In this document: one piece after another, positions 43,794-53,790 of the stretch | How the letters are laid out: each line of letters opens with the position of its first letter | How positions within the stretch are numbered: the first letter of the stretch is position 1 | Notes under the pieces: generated by a model | The model's database searches: none | Told to the model about the DNA's origin: nothing | Seen by the model: only the letters and a program-made list of their open reading frames with translations | Made by a program: the position numbers and the translations under genes | Origin: Saccharopolyspora rosea | Lineage (GTDB): Bacteria > Actinomycetota > Actinomycetes > Mycobacteriales > Pseudonocardiaceae | Direction of reading: 5' to 3' | DNA length: 64,000 nucleotides | NCBI RefSeq assembly: GCF_025643595.1 | Contig: NZ_CP102826.1 | Span: forward strand, 6,014,001-6,078,000

Positions 43794-44174
43794 TTACTTC
43801 TTCCCGGCCTTCTTCTTGCCGGCGACCGTCTTCTTCGGCCCCTTCCGGGTGCGGGCGTTGGTCTTGGTCCGCTGCCCGTGGACCGGCAGGTGGCGGCGGT
43901 GGCGCAGCCCCTGGTAGCAGCCGATCTCGATCTTCCGGCGGATGTCGGCCTGGACCTCGCGGCGGAGGTCACCCTCGACCCGGTAGTTGTTCTCGATGAA
44001 GTCGCGCAGCTGGGTCAGCTGCTCGTCGTCGAGCTCCTTGGCGCGCACGTCCGGCGAAATGCCGGTCGCGGCCAGGATCTCCTTGGACCGGGTGCGCCCG
44101 ATCCCGTAGATGTAGGTGAGCGCGATCTCCATGCGCTTCTCGCGCGGGAGATCGACGCCGACGACCCTTGCCAT
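43794..44174 (-). CDS. rpsM: 30S ribosomal protein S13
   Basis: 126 residues from the ATG at 44174: [51 protein letters not shown] and a Lys-rich end. The longer open frame upstream has no better start. Confidence 0.98.
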   Translation of the reverse strand: MARVVGVDLPREKRMEIALTYIYGIGRTRSKEILAATGISPDVRAKELDDEQLTQLRDFIENNYRVEGDLRREVQADIRRKIEIGCYQGLRHRRHLPVHGQRTKTNARTRKGPKKTVAGKKKAGKK

Positions 44175-44265
44175 GTGGCGGGCTCTCCTTCTCGTCGTCC
44201 AGGTCTGCTCCCCCACCACCTGCGCACCCCTGGAGCGCGCAGCCCCGGCCTGGCCCGGGGGTCAA

Positions 44266-44285
44266 CCGGTCCACTCGCGGACCGG
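44266..44285 (-). other. Short hairpin between rpmJ and rpsM
   Basis: CCGGTCC (44266-44272) and GGACCGG (44279-44285) form a perfect 7-bp stem with a 6-base loop in the 155-bp spacer. Confidence 0.35.
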
Positions 44286-44329
44286 CAGGTCGGGGGAGTT
44301 CCCACTTGATTGTCAGGTCGCGACGGCGA

Positions 44330-44443
44330 TCAACCCTGGCGCTGCTTGTGGCGCTGGTTGTCGCAGATGACCAGGACTCGCCCGTGACGGCGGATGACCT
44401 GGCACTTGTCGCAGATCTTCTTCACACTCGGCTGGACCTTCAC
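44330..44443 (-). CDS. rpmJ: 50S ribosomal protein L36
   Basis: 37 residues from a GTG at 44443: [37 protein letters not shown] in short pieces; C11, C14, C27 and H32 form the zinc site (C-plus form). The frame upstream is longer but without function. Confidence 0.96.
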   Translation of the reverse strand: MKVQPSVKKICDKCQVIRRHGRVLVICDNQRHKQRQG

Positions 44444-44495
44444 GGTCTTGCTCTCCTGATCGGACGCGTGTCCGGTCTCCCGGACACCGTGGAGG

Positions 44496-44717
44496 TCACT
44501 TGTAGCGGTAGACGATGCGCCCACGGGAGAGGTCGTACGGGGACAGCTCCACGACGACCCGGTCCTCGGGCAGGATGCGGATGTAGTGCTGACGCATCTT
44601 GCCACTGATGTGTGCGAGGACCTTGTGGCCGTTCTCCAACTCGACGCGGAACATCGCGTTGGGAAGCGGCTCGATCACGCGACCCTCGACCTCAATGGCC
44701 CCGTCTTTCTTGCCCAT
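44496..44717 (-). CDS. infA: Translation initiation factor IF-1
   Basis: 73 residues, ATG at 44717: [65 protein letters not shown]. The S1-like OB fold binds the A site of the 30S subunit. It opens the alpha-operon run. Confidence 0.98.
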   Translation of the reverse strand: MGKKDGAIEVEGRVIEPLPNAMFRVELENGHKVLAHISGKMRQHYIRILPEDRVVVELSPYDLSRGRIVYRYK

Positions 44718-45084
44718 GTCCTCCGCGTTTCGTGACGGTGACGGTTTTCGGGCTCGAAAGCCCCTGCCCCGGGCATCGGAGGCCCCGACACCCGCGACGG
44801 GCACACCCCTGCCCCGGTCGGAAAGCCGGACGAAAAAACCAGGCATGCCGAACCGGCGCTACGAGTGCGCCGAGGCTCCACTCTACGCGCCGCCTGATGG
44901 GCACTCCACATCGGGGCAGCTCACCGAGGTTTCGATCACGTACCGTAGCGGTTGATCACGCTTGTCCGGTGCTTCGAGTGACGTTGGGTTGCGCCTTCAC
45001 TCCGGCGCTCATTACTTTCGATCACACGCTCGGAACGCGGTCCGTTCCGGCCCGAACCGCCACGCCGACCAACCGAGGAGCAGC
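44718..45084. other. 367-bp divergent spacer between infA and a methyltransferase gene
   Basis: On the minus strand TGGAGT (44908-44903) and TAGAGT (44885-44880), 17 bp apart, could be the infA promoter, with a leader of about 155 bases. On the plus strand a better promoter lies at 44989-45018. I see no gene within it. Confidence 0.5.
44989..45018 (+). promoter_or_regulatory. Candidate promoter of the tandem methyltransferases
   Basis: TTGCGC (44989-44994) and TACTTT (45013-45018) are 18 bp apart. The start would lie near 45025, about 60 bases before the first GTG. Confidence 0.5.
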
Positions 45085-45750
45085 GTGACAGCCCACCAGG
45101 ACCAGCCTAGCTCGCCCGGCCGCGCGCGGTGGATCAGCGACGGCGCACAGCCGGTGGCGAGCAAGCTGGACGAGTACCGGACGTTCTTCGCCACCGCGGT
45201 CCGCAATCCCCGCATGGTCGGCGCCGCGACCCCCACCTCCGCCGCGGTCGCCGCGACGGTCGCCCAGGTGGTGCCGACCACCGGCGCACCGGTCGTCGTC
45301 GAGCTCGGCCCCGGAACCGGGTCGCTCAGCGACGGCATCCACCGGCGGCTGCCGCGGGGAGCCCGGCACATCGGCATCGAGCTCGGCAGGGACCTCGCAG
45401 ACCACCTGCGCACCCACAAGCCGTGGATGGAGGTCGTGCACGGCGACGCCGGGGACCTCCTCGCCCTGCTCGACAAGCTGGACGTCGACAAGGCCGACGC
45501 GATCATCAGCGCCATCCCGTGGTCGTTGATGCCGGACGACGCGGTCGAGCACGTGCTGCGGCAGGCCAGCGAGGCCCTCACCCCGCACGGCGCGTTCACC
45601 GCGGTGACCTACCTGTCGGCGGCCCAGAGCGCCGGCGGCAGGCGCTTCCGCACCCAGCTGCACCGCACCTTCGACGAGGTGCTCACCCACGTGACCTGGC
45701 GGAACCTCCCGCCGATCCTGCACTACACCTGCCGCCGCCCGCTGCACTGA
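45085..45750 (+). CDS. SAM-dependent methyltransferase, PmtA/rRNA-dimethylase-like, copy 1
   Basis: 221 residues from the GTG at 45085, GAGGAG upstream. Motif I is VVVELGPGTGSLSDGI, followed by IGIELGRDLADHL and the N-P-P-Y-like position AIISAIPWSLMP. This resembles phospholipid N-methyltransferases and rRNA adenine dimethylases of the PmtA type. DEYRTFFATAVRNPRMVGAATPTS at the front is shared with the next gene. The substrate (lipid or RNA) cannot be settled. It is a tandem paralogue of the next gene. Confidence 0.8.
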   Translation: MTAHQDQPSSPGRARWISDGAQPVASKLDEYRTFFATAVRNPRMVGAATPTSAAVAATVAQVVPTTGAPVVVELGPGTGSLSDGIHRRLPRGARHIGIELGRDLADHLRTHKPWMEVVHGDAGDLLALLDKLDVDKADAIISAIPWSLMPDDAVEHVLRQASEALTPHGAFTAVTYLSAAQSAGGRRFRTQLHRTFDEVLTHVTWRNLPPILHYTCRRPLH

Positions 45751-45845
45751 GGCGGTAACCGGCGAATCGGCAAATCCTGCGGTCCCCGCTCCGCGGCGGG
45801 ACGCTGCGACGAGCACACGCGCGTCGGAGACCCGCAGGAGCCGCC

Positions 45846-46457
45846 GTGACCGCGACCGGGAAGCTGCACGAGTACTGGATCTTCCTGACCCGAGCCGTCC
45901 GCAGACCGTCGACGGTGGGCGCCTTGCTGCCCACCTCCCGGTACGTCGCCGCGGCGGTGGCCGACGTGGTGCCCGGGAGCGGGCGGCCGACGGTGCTCGA
46001 ACTCGGTCCGGGCACCGGTGCCCTCAGCGACGCGATCCAACCGCGGCTGCCTCCCGGAGCCCGGCACCTGGCGGTGGAGATCGACCCGGAGATGGTGCGC
46101 TACCTGCGCACCCGGAAGCCGTGGCTGGAGGTCATCGAGGGCGACGTGGCCCAGCTGCGGACCCTGCTGCGGGACGCCGGGGTGGGCGAGGTCGACGCCG
46201 TGATCAGCAGCATCCCCTGGACCCTGCTCCCGCCGGACAAGCAGCGCGAACTGCTGCGCGAGGCCGCCTCGGTGCTCACGCCGACGGGCGTGTTCACCAC
46301 GGTCACGTACCTGACGACGCTGTGGCGGGCGCCGACGCGCGCCTTCACCCGCGCGCTCGCCGAGACGTTCGAGGAAGTGCTCCCGCGGGCCGCGGTGTGG
46401 CGGAACATCCCGCCCACCCGCGTCTACGTCTGCCGCCGTCCGCGGCCGGGCGCCTGA
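45846..46457 (+). CDS. SAM-dependent methyltransferase, PmtA-like, copy 2
   Basis: 203 residues, GTG start with GGAG upstream. Residues 1-60 parallel copy 1 (LHEYWIFLTRAVRRPSTVGALLPTS); motif I is VLELGPGTGALSDAI, then LAVEIDPEMVRYL and AVISSIPWTLLPP. Identity with copy 1 looks like a clear but old duplication. Acidic residues in HLAVEID suggest normal SAM binding. The two may share a substrate, perhaps phosphatidylethanolamine; this is inference from fold only. It is followed by a dispersed repeat. Confidence 0.8.
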   Translation: MTATGKLHEYWIFLTRAVRRPSTVGALLPTSRYVAAAVADVVPGSGRPTVLELGPGTGALSDAIQPRLPPGARHLAVEIDPEMVRYLRTRKPWLEVIEGDVAQLRTLLRDAGVGEVDAVISSIPWTLLPPDKQRELLREAASVLTPTGVFTTVTYLTTLWRAPTRAFTRALAETFEEVLPRAAVWRNIPPTRVYVCRRPRPGA

Positions 46458-46475
46458 TCCGGCACCGGGCGGCTC

Positions 46476-46710
46476 AGTGCGTGTCTTTGAACTCGTTTGG
46501 GGTGGCGGTGCCGGTGGCGGAACCTCAGCGGCCGTCTCGACTGCGGAAGCCCCTCCTGATGTATGTCCAATACACGGCGTCGGGGCTGTCCTCGCGAGAC
46601 GACCGCTGAGAACCCGCGGCGGTGCCAGCGGCGAGACCACTCACCGAAAGAGAAAGCGGCTCACGCCGCTTACCACGTGTGTTCCGGGAGCAGGTTCAAA
46701 GACAGGCACT
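46476..46710. repeat. Dispersed intergenic repeat with 17-bp terminal inverted repeats, long copy
   Basis: AGTGCGTGTCTTTGAAC (46476-46492) and GTTCAAAGACAGGCACT (46694-46710) pair at 16 of 17 positions, bounding 235 bp. Inside are a 16-bp imperfect inverted repeat, CTCAGCGGCCGTCTCG (46524-46539) with CGAGACGACCGCTGAG (46595-46610), an AGCCCC/GGGGCT pair (46548-46587), and the hairpin AAGCGGC-TCAC-GCCGCTT (46654-46671), also present in the short copy at 7851. No protein is encoded. It resembles a miniature inverted-repeat element or a folded RNA. It lies between the second methyltransferase and map. Confidence 0.65.
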
Positions 46711-47516
46711 CAGCGCGCGGAGTCGGGGTCGGTGAGGACCCAGGGACCGTCCTCGGTGATGGCGACGGTGTGCTCCCAGTGGGCCGCGCGGGAGCCGTCG
46801 ACGGTGACCACGGTCCACTCGTCGTCGAGCTCCTCGGTGTCGGCCGACCCCAGCGTCAGCATCGGCTCGACCGCGATGGCCATGCCGACGCGCAGCTTCG
46901 GCCCCCGACCCGGCTTGCCCAGGTTCGGCAGGAACGGCTCCATGTGCATCTGGGTGCCGATGCCGTGCCCGCCGTACTCGGCGATGATCCCGTAGGTCGC
47001 CCCGTCGGCCTTCGCCGCCGAGCGCGCCGCGGTCTCCACCGCGTGCGAGATGTCGGTGAGCCGGTTACCAGCCCGGACCTGCTCGATCCCGGCCCACATC
47101 GCCGCCTTGGTCGCCTCGGACAGCCCCTGGTCGGCCGCCGCGACCGAACCGACCGGCACGGTGACCGCGGAGTCCCCGTGCCAGCCGTCGAGGATCGCGC
47201 CGCAGTCCACCGACAGCAGGTCGCCGTCGGCGAGCACCTCGCTGCGGGACGGGATCCCGTGCACGACCTTCTCGTTGAGCGACGCGCAGATCGATGCCGG
47301 GAACCCGTGGTAGCCCTTGAAGGAGGGGACCGCGCCGGCGTCCCGGATCACCTGTTCGGCGATCTCGTCGAGCTCACCCGTGCTCACCCCGGGCTTGGCG
47401 TGCGCGGTGACCTCGGCGAGCGCCCGGGCCACCACCAGGCCCGCGGCGCGCATCGCCTCGATCTCGCCCGCCGACTTGAGCTCGATGCCCTTCCCCCGAC
47501 GCAACAACGCAGCCAC
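46710..47516 (-). CDS. map: Methionine aminopeptidase, type I
   Basis: 268 residues. It removes the initiator methionine from new proteins. The metal ligands are seen in [16 protein letters not shown] (two Asp), YGGHGIG (His), and the Glu in AVEPMLTL and the last HTVAITEDG part. [10 protein letters not shown] is the family signature. It follows adk by 17 bases. The stop lies at the edge of the repeat at 46476-46710. Confidence 0.96.
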   Translation of the reverse strand: MAALLRRGKGIELKSAGEIEAMRAAGLVVARALAEVTAHAKPGVSTGELDEIAEQVIRDAGAVPSFKGYHGFPASICASLNEKVVHGIPSRSEVLADGDLLSVDCGAILDGWHGDSAVTVPVGSVAAADQGLSEATKAAMWAGIEQVRAGNRLTDISHAVETAARSAAKADGATYGIIAEYGGHGIGTQMHMEPFLPNLGKPGRGPKLRVGMAIAVEPMLTLGSADTEELDDEWTVVTVDGSRAAHWEHTVAITEDGPWVLTDPDSAR

Positions 47517-47533
47517 CTTCGCCTCTGCCCGGG

Positions 47534-48085
<552 letters not shown>

Positions 48086-48250
48086 CAAGGGTCTGCCTCC
48101 GAATCGTTCTTCTCGCGCACCACCGCCACGGCAGAGCGCTGCCTGCCCTCCTGATCGCGGACGACGGCGCCATGAGCCGGTCACACCGCGCGGAAGGTCA
48201 GGTCCTCGGTGGGGGCGAGCTGCGACGCCCCCGCTCCCGGATCGTCCAGC

Positions 48251-49564
48251 CTACCGGAGGAAGCCTTCGTACTTCCGCTGCGTGAGCTGGCTCTCGATCT
48301 GCTTCACGGTGTCCAGCCCGACGTTGACCATGATCAACACGGCGGTGCCGCCGAACGGGAAGTTCTGGTTCCCGCCCTGGCCACCGGTGATGCTCAGGAA
48401 GAAGTTCGGCAGGATCGCGATCACGCCCAGGTACAGCGAACCGGGCAGGGTGATCCGGGAGAGCACGAAACCGAGGTATTCGGCGGTCGGTCGTCCCGGC
48501 CGGATGCCCGGGATGAAGCCGCCGAACTTCTTCATGTCGTCGGCGCGCTCTTCCGGGTTGAACGTGATCGACACGTAGAAGTAGGCGAAGAAGATGATCA
48601 ACGCCATGTAGAGCACGATGTGCACCCAGCTGGACTGGGACACGATGTAGGTCATGATGAACCGGGTGATCGCGCTGTCCTGGTTGCCCGCGAGCTGACC
48701 GAGCAGCTGCGGCAGGTACAGCAGCGAGGACCCGAAGATGACCGGGATGACACCGGCCTGGTTGACCTTCAGCGGCAGGTACGTCGAGGTTCCGCCGTAC
48801 ATCCGGCGACCGATCATGCGCTTGGCGTACTGCACCGGGATGCGGCGCTGCGCCTGCTCGATGAACACCACCGTCGCGATGATCGCGATCGCGAAGCACA
48901 GCACCACGGTGAACACCAGCGGGCCGTGGCTCTTGAGGATGTTCCCGCCCTCGCCCGGGATGCGGGAGGCGATCGAGGTGAAGATCAGCAGCGACATGCC
49001 GTTGCCGATGCCGCGCTCGGTGATCAGCTCGCCCATCCACATCAGCAGCGCCGCACCGGCGGTCATGACGATGACGATGACGATCAGGTTGAGCACCGAG
49101 TCGTCCGGCACCACCGGCACCGAGCAGCCCTGGAACAGCTGACCGCGGACGGCGAGCGCCACCACACCGGTCGCCTGCAGGATCGCCAGCGCGATCGTCA
49201 GGTACCGGGTGTACTGCGTCAGCTTCGCCTGTCCGGCCTGGCCTTCCTTCTTCAGCTGCTCGAAGCGCGGGATGACCACCTGCAGCAGCTGGATGATGAT
49301 GCTGGAGGTGATGTAGGGCACGATGCCCAGCGACAGCACCGAGAGCTGCAGCAGTGCACCGCCGCTGAACAGGTTCAGCAGCGAGTAGACGCTCTGGCTG
49401 CCCTGTCCCTGCAGCTGCGTCACGCACTGCTGGACGTTCGGGTACGACACCCCGGGTGACGGGATCGTCGCGCCGAGCCGGTACAGCACCACCATGCCCA
49501 GTGTGAACAGGATCTTGCGGCGCAGGTCCGGCGTCGCCAGAGCCGAGCGGAAGGCGCCGAGCAC
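48251..49564 (-). CDS. secY: Preprotein translocase subunit SecY
   Basis: 437 residues with ten membrane helices (for example ILFTLGMVVLYRLGATIPSPGV, TGVVALAVRGQ and LIVIVIVMTAGAALLMWMGE). SGGALLQLSVLSLGIVPYITSSIIIQLL and GIRPGRPTAEYL are family signatures. It is the channel of the general secretory pathway. A terminator lies between it and rplO, so it needs its own promoter; TAAAGT at 49684-49679 is a possible -10. Confidence 0.97.
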   Translation of the reverse strand: MLGAFRSALATPDLRRKILFTLGMVVLYRLGATIPSPGVSYPNVQQCVTQLQGQGSQSVYSLLNLFSGGALLQLSVLSLGIVPYITSSIIIQLLQVVIPRFEQLKKEGQAGQAKLTQYTRYLTIALAILQATGVVALAVRGQLFQGCSVPVVPDDSVLNLIVIVIVMTAGAALLMWMGELITERGIGNGMSLLIFTSIASRIPGEGGNILKSHGPLVFTVVLCFAIAIIATVVFIEQAQRRIPVQYAKRMIGRRMYGGTSTYLPLKVNQAGVIPVIFGSSLLYLPQLLGQLAGNQDSAITRFIMTYIVSQSSWVHIVLYMALIIFFAYFYVSITFNPEERADDMKKFGGFIPGIRPGRPTAEYLGFVLSRITLPGSLYLGVIAILPNFFLSITGGQGGNQNFPFGGTAVLIMVNVGLDTVKQIESQLTQRKYEGFLR

Positions 49565-49761
49565 GCGAACCTCCTGTACGCGAGCCGGTCGAGAACCGGC
49601 CGGGACGATGGCCGGCTAGCTGCGAGCCGGCGCGGCGGGAATTCCGACGGCAGCACTTGGAGAGGCGCTGCCGGGGCGACTTTAGCAGCCCGCGCGGTGA
49701 ACACGGTCAGCGACCGACGCCTCACCGCTGATCACGGACCGCCGATCACCCCTGAATGTGA

Positions 49762-49798
49762 AAAGGGCCGGTCAACCCGGGGGATCGACCGGCCCTTT
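49762..49798 (-). terminator. Terminator after rplO
   Basis: AAAGGGCCGGTC (49762-49773) and GACCGGCCCTTT (49787-49798) form a perfect 12-bp stem with a 13-base loop and A/T-rich ends. It stands 18 bp after the rplO stop and separates secY from the spc operon. Confidence 0.85.
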
Positions 49799-49815
49799 CC
49801 CAGTTTTCAGCGGCC

Positions 49816-50265
49816 TCAGCTGTCCAGCTTGGTCACCGAGCCACCGGCTGCGGTGATCTTCTCCTGGGCGCTGCCGGTGAAGGCGTGCGCGGTCACGTCG
49901 AGCTTGACGCCCTCCAGGTCCCCGTCACCGAGGATCTTGACCAGCTCGTTCTTCTTCACCAGACCGGCGGCGATCAGCTCGTCGATGCCGACCTTGCCAC
50001 CCTGCGGGAACGCCTTGGCCAGGCGGCCGACGTTCACGCCCTGGTACTCGGTGCGGAACCGGTTCTTGAAGCCGCGCAGCTTCGGCAGCCGCATGTGGAT
50101 GGGCATCTGCCCACCCTCGAACCGCGGCGAGACGTTCTTGCGGGCCTTGGTGCCCTTGGTGCCGCGGCCGGCGGTCTTGCCCTTGGAGCCCTCACCGCGA
50201 CCGACCCGGATCTTGTCCCGGTTGGCACCAGGGGCCGGCCGCAGGTCGTGCAGTTTGATGACCAT
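49816..50265 (-). CDS. rplO: 50S ribosomal protein L15
   Basis: 149 residues: [38 protein letters not shown] and [19 protein letters not shown]. It begins one base after rpmD. Confidence 0.97.
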   Translation of the reverse strand: MVIKLHDLRPAPGANRDKIRVGRGEGSKGKTAGRGTKGTKARKNVSPRFEGGQMPIHMRLPKLRGFKNRFRTEYQGVNVGRLAKAFPQGGKVGIDELIAAGLVKKNELVKILGDGDLEGVKLDVTAHAFTGSAQEKITAAGGSVTKLDS

Positions 50266-50266
50266 G

Positions 50267-50449
50267 TCAGTCGACCTCCTCGACAGTCACCAGGTGACTG
50301 ACGGTTTTGATCATGCCACGGACGTTCGGGTCATCCGGGCGCACCACGGACTGCCGGATCTTGCGCAGGCCGAGGCTGCGCATGGTGTCGCGCTGCGTCT
50401 GGCGGGTGCCGACGAGCCCGCGAACCTGGGTGATCTTCAGCTGTGCCAT
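50267..50449 (-). CDS. rpmD: 50S ribosomal protein L30
   Basis: 60 residues: [46 protein letters not shown]. One base from rpsE and rplO. Confidence 0.97.
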   Translation of the reverse strand: MAQLKITQVRGLVGTRQTQRDTMRSLGLRKIRQSVVRPDDPNVRGMIKTVSHLVTVEEVD

Positions 50450-50450
50450 A

Positions 50451-51059
50451 TCAGGCCCCCTGTCCCGCGCGGGCCCGCAGCACGAACGCCGGAGCGACGT
50501 CCTCCAGCGGCAGGCCGCGACGCGCCGCGACCTCCTCCGGACGCTGCAGCTGCTTCAGAGCCGCGACCGTCGCGTGCACGATGTTGATCGGGTTGTCGCT
50601 GCCCAGCGACTTGCTCAGCACGTCGTGCACACCCGCGCACTCCAGCACCGCGCGCACCGGGCCACCGGCGATGACACCGGTACCGGCGCTGGCCGGACGC
50701 AGCAGCACGATGCCGGCGGCGTCCTCGCCCTGGACCGGGTGCGTGATGGTGCCGCCCAGGCGCGGGACGCGGAAGAAGTTCTTCTTCGCCTCCTCGACGC
50801 CCTTGGCGATCGCCGCCGGGACCTCCTTGGCCTTGCCGTAGCCGACACCGACCATGCCGTCGCCGTCACCGACGACGACCAGCGCGGTGAAGCTGAACCG
50901 GCGGCCGCCCTTGACGACCTTCGCGACGCGGTTGATGGTCACGACGCGTTCGAACTGCGGGGTCTTGTCCTGGGCCGCCCCGCCACGGCCACCGTCGCGG
51001 CGGTCCCGGCGGTCCTTGCCGCCGGACTCCCCGCCCTCACGCCGAGTGCGTCCAGGCAT
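50451..51059 (-). CDS. rpsE: 30S ribosomal protein S5
   Basis: 202 residues: [53 protein letters not shown]; a Gly/Arg-rich N-terminal 30 residues is extra. Confidence 0.97.
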   Translation of the reverse strand: MPGRTRREGGESGGKDRRDRRDGGRGGAAQDKTPQFERVVTINRVAKVVKGGRRFSFTALVVVGDGDGMVGVGYGKAKEVPAAIAKGVEEAKKNFFRVPRLGGTITHPVQGEDAAGIVLLRPASAGTGVIAGGPVRAVLECAGVHDVLSKSLGSDNPINIVHATVAALKQLQRPEEVAARRGLPLEDVAPAFVLRARAGQGA

Positions 51060-51094
51060 CAGGCGTCCCTTCCGTTCTCAATCATGCGCACTTG

Positions 51095-51496
51095 TCAGAA
51101 CTCCAGACCGCCGTCACGGGCGGCGTCGGCCAGCGCGGCGACCCGTCCGTGGTAGGCGTTCCCGCCGCGGTCGAACACGACCTTGTCGATGCCGGCGTTC
51201 TTGGCCCGGGCGGCGACGAGCTCCCCGACCTTGGTGGCCTGGGCCTTCTTGTCGCCGTCGAAGCCCCGCAGCTCCGCTTCCAGGGTGGACGCGGAGGCCA
51301 GCGTGTGGCCCTTGGTGTCGTCGATGACCTGCGCGGTGATGTTGCGCAGCGAGCGGCTGACGACCAGACGCGGCCGCTCCGCGGTGCCGACGATCTTCTT
51401 CCGGATGCGCGTGTGCCGCTTGGCGCGGGCAAGCCGACGCACGGTCGAGATGCTCTTGCCCACCGGCTTGCGCTTGGTAGCTGTGGTCTCGCTCAT
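51095..51496 (-). CDS. rplR: 50S ribosomal protein L18
   Basis: 133 residues from the ATG at 51496; a GTG two codons earlier overlaps rpl[27 protein letters not shown] and [22 protein letters not shown] are typical. Confidence 0.97.
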   Translation of the reverse strand: MSETTATKRKPVGKSISTVRRLARAKRHTRIRKKIVGTAERPRLVVSRSLRNITAQVIDDTKGHTLASASTLEAELRGFDGDKKAQATKVGELVAARAKNAGIDKVVFDRGGNAYHGRVAALADAARDGGLEF

Positions 51497-51498
51497 GG

Positions 51499-52038
51499 TC
51501 ACTTACCCGTCTTTCCGACCTTGCGGCGGATGTTCTCACCCGCGTACCGGACACCCTTGCCCTTGTACGGGTCGGGGCGGCGCAGCTTGCGAATCCTGGC
51601 GGCGATCTCACCGACGAGCTGCTTGTCGATGCCCTTCACGGACAGCTTGGTCGGGCCGTCCGTGGCGAACTCGATGCCCGTCGGCGGTTCGATCACGATC
51701 GGGTGGCTGTAGCCGAGGGCGAACTCCAGGTTCGAGCCCTTCTGCTGGACGCGGTAACCGACGCCGTGGATCTCCAGGTCCTTCTGGTAGCCCTGGCTGA
51801 CGCCGATGACCATGTTGTTGATCAGCGTCCGCGACAGGCCGTGCAGCGACCGGCTCTCCCGCTCGTCGTCCGGGCGCTTGACCAGGATCGAGCCGTCCTC
51901 GTCACGCTCGACGCTGATCGGCTCGGCGATGGACTGCTCCAGGGTGCCCTTCGGCCCCTTGACCGTCACCTGCTGGCCGTCGATGGTCACCTCGACGCCG
52001 GAGGGGACGGTGATCGGCAGCTTTCCGATGCGCGACAT
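51499..52038 (-). CDS. rplF: 50S ribosomal protein L6
   Basis: 179 residues from the ATG at 52038: [25 protein letters not shown], and the signature [14 protein letters not shown] near the end. Two bases separate its stop from rplR. Confidence 0.97.
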   Translation of the reverse strand: MSRIGKLPITVPSGVEVTIDGQQVTVKGPKGTLEQSIAEPISVERDEDGSILVKRPDDERESRSLHGLSRTLINNMVIGVSQGYQKDLEIHGVGYRVQQKGSNLEFALGYSHPIVIEPPTGIEFATDGPTKLSVKGIDKQLVGEIAARIRKLRRPDPYKGKGVRYAGENIRRKVGKTGK

Positions 52039-52055
52039 GTGCCGTTCCTCCTCCC

Positions 52056-52454
52056 TCACCACACGTAGGCGAGGACTTCCCCGCCCACGCCGTTCTTCAT
52101 GGCCTGCCGGTCGGTCATGAGACCGCCGGACGTCGAGATGATCGCGACGCCCAGACCACCGAGCACCTTCGGCAGGTTGGTGGACTTGGCGTAGACCCGC
52201 AGACCCGGCTTGGAGACCCGGCGCAGGCCCGCGATGCTCCGCTCGCGGTTCGGCCCGTACTTCAGCTCGACGACGAGCTGCTTGCCCTTCTCGGCCTCCT
52301 CGACGCGGGAACCGGAGACGTAGCCCTCCCGCTTGAGGATCTCGGCGATGTTCGCCTTCAGCTTGGAGTGCGGCATCACGACCTCGTCGTGGTAAGCCGC
52401 GTTGCCGTTGCGCAGACGTGTCAGCATGTCTGCGATCGGATCGGTCATCGTCAT
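52056..52454 (-). CDS. rpsH: 30S ribosomal protein S8
   Basis: 132 residues from the ATG at 52454 (AAGG five bases upstream): [31 protein letters not shown] and the RNA-binding end [33 protein letters not shown]. In E. coli S8 represses the spc operon by binding its mRNA; a strong hairpin lies just upstream here. Confidence 0.97.
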   Translation of the reverse strand: MTMTDPIADMLTRLRNGNAAYHDEVVMPHSKLKANIAEILKREGYVSGSRVEEAEKGKQLVVELKYGPNRERSIAGLRRVSKPGLRVYAKSTNLPKVLGGLGVAIISTSGGLMTDRQAMKNGVGGEVLAYVW

Positions 52455-52560
52455 GGTGACCTTGCAACCTTTCTCGTCTGGTTCCGACGGGTCCCGACTC
52501 CCACCGCCCGGCGCAGCCGGGGGCGGTCTGGACCCTGGCCTGGACGAAGTCGGGGTCATC

Positions 52561-52676
52561 GCCTGCCGAGAAGGCAGGCCCTGTCATGCGAGCACGGCCG
52601 AACGCCGCGGAGCGCGGGCATCAGCCCTGGTGGCGCCTGATGAGGGTACCGGTGTCCGGTACCGGCTCATCAGGCG
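52561..52676 (-). other. Hairpins between rpsN and rpsH
   Basis: GCCTGCC/GGCAGGC (52561-52579) and a long stem: CGCCTGATGAG (52634-52644) with CTCATCAGGCG (52666-52676), and inside it GGTACCGG (52645-52652) with CCGGTACC (52656-52663), a TGT loop and a two-base GG bulge. It is 19 bp in all, in a 228-bp spacer that is unusually long for the spc operon. It may be a partial terminator or a binding site for a ribosomal protein. Confidence 0.6.
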
Positions 52677-52682
52677 GGCAGC

Positions 52683-52868
52683 TCACCAGGAGGACTTGCT
52701 CACGCCGGGCAGCTCGCCCGCGTGCGCCATCTCGCGGAAGCACACGCGGCACAGCCCGAACTTGCGGAACACCGCACGCGGACGCCCGCACCGCTGGCAG
52801 CGGGTGTACCCGCGCACCTTGAACTTCGGCTTGCTCGCGGCCTTGTTGATCAACGACTTCTTGGCCAT
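52683..52868 (-). CDS. rpsN: 30S ribosomal protein S14, zinc type
   Basis: 61 residues from the ATG at 52868, short type-Z form. Cys pairs C24-x2-C27 (CQRCGRP) and C40-x2-C43 (CRVCF) bind zinc. Confidence 0.97.
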   Translation of the reverse strand: MAKKSLINKAASKPKFKVRGYTRCQRCGRPRAVFRKFGLCRVCFREMAHAGELPGVSKSSW

Positions 52869-52909
52869 CGACTCAGTTCTCCTTGTTCCGACCCTCAGCG
52901 ACGGCCACG

Positions 52910-53473
52910 TCACTGCTCCTTGAACGGGAAGCCCAGGTGCTTCAGCAGCGCCCGGCCCTCCTCGTCATTGGCCGCCGTGGTGACCACGGTGATGTCCATG
53001 CCGCGCGGACGGTCGATGCTGTCCGGGTCGATCTCGTGGAACATCGACTGGTCGCTCAGCCCGAACGTGTAGTTGCCCGAGCCGTCGAACTGCTTCGGCG
53101 ACAGGCCGCGGAAGTCCCGGATGCGCGGGAGCGAGATCGTGACCAACCGGTCCAGGAACTCCCACATCCGGTCGCCGCGCACGGTCACCCGCGCGCCGAT
53201 CGGCATCCCCTCGCGCAGCTTGAACTGCGCGATCGACTTGCGGGCGCGGCGGATCTCCGGCCGCTGGCCGGTGATGGCCGCCAGGTCGCGGACCGCGCCC
53301 TCGATCAGCTTGCTGTCCCGAGCGGCGTCGCCAACACCCATGTTGACCACGACCTTGACCACGTTCGGCACCTGCATCGGGTTGTCGTACCCGAACTGCT
53401 CGGAGAGGGCCTTGCGGATCTCGTCGCGGTAGCGGGTCTTCAGCCGCGGGACGATCTTCTCAGCGGTCGTCAT
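52910..53473 (-). CDS. rplE: 50S ribosomal protein L5
   Basis: 187 residues: [38 protein letters not shown] and [15 protein letters not shown]-type rRNA-binding segment, end [15 protein letters not shown]. Confidence 0.97.
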   Translation of the reverse strand: MTTAEKIVPRLKTRYRDEIRKALSEQFGYDNPMQVPNVVKVVVNMGVGDAARDSKLIEGAVRDLAAITGQRPEIRRARKSIAQFKLREGMPIGARVTVRGDRMWEFLDRLVTISLPRIRDFRGLSPKQFDGSGNYTFGLSDQSMFHEIDPDSIDRPRGMDITVVTTAANDEEGRALLKHLGFPFKEQ

Positions 53474-53475
53474 GA

Positions 53476-53790
53476 TCAGATGTCCTTACCGTTACGACGA
53501 GAAATGCGAACCTTCTTGCCGTCCTCACCGATGCGGTAGCCGACGCGGGTGGGCTTGCCGTCGGAGTCCAGGACCATCACGTTGCTGACGTGGATCGGCG
53601 CTTCCTGCGTGACGATCCCACCGGACTGCGCACCACGCTCGGTCCGGGAGACCTTGGTGTGCTTCTTGATCCGGTTCACGCCTTCGACCAGGACGCGCTG
53701 GTCCTTCGGGTAGGCACGGATGACCTTGCCCTTGGCGCCCTTGTCCTTGCCGGAGATGACGACGACCGTGTCGCCCTTCTTGACCTTCAT
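53476..53790 (-). CDS. rplX: 50S ribosomal protein L24
   Basis: 104 residues from the ATG at 53790 overlapping the rplN stop (TGATG). KOW motif [36 protein letters not shown]. Confidence 0.97.
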   Translation of the reverse strand: MKVKKGDTVVVISGKDKGAKGKVIRAYPKDQRVLVEGVNRIKKHTKVSRTERGAQSGGIVTQEAPIHVSNVMVLDSDGKPTRVGYRIGEDGKKVRISRRNGKDI

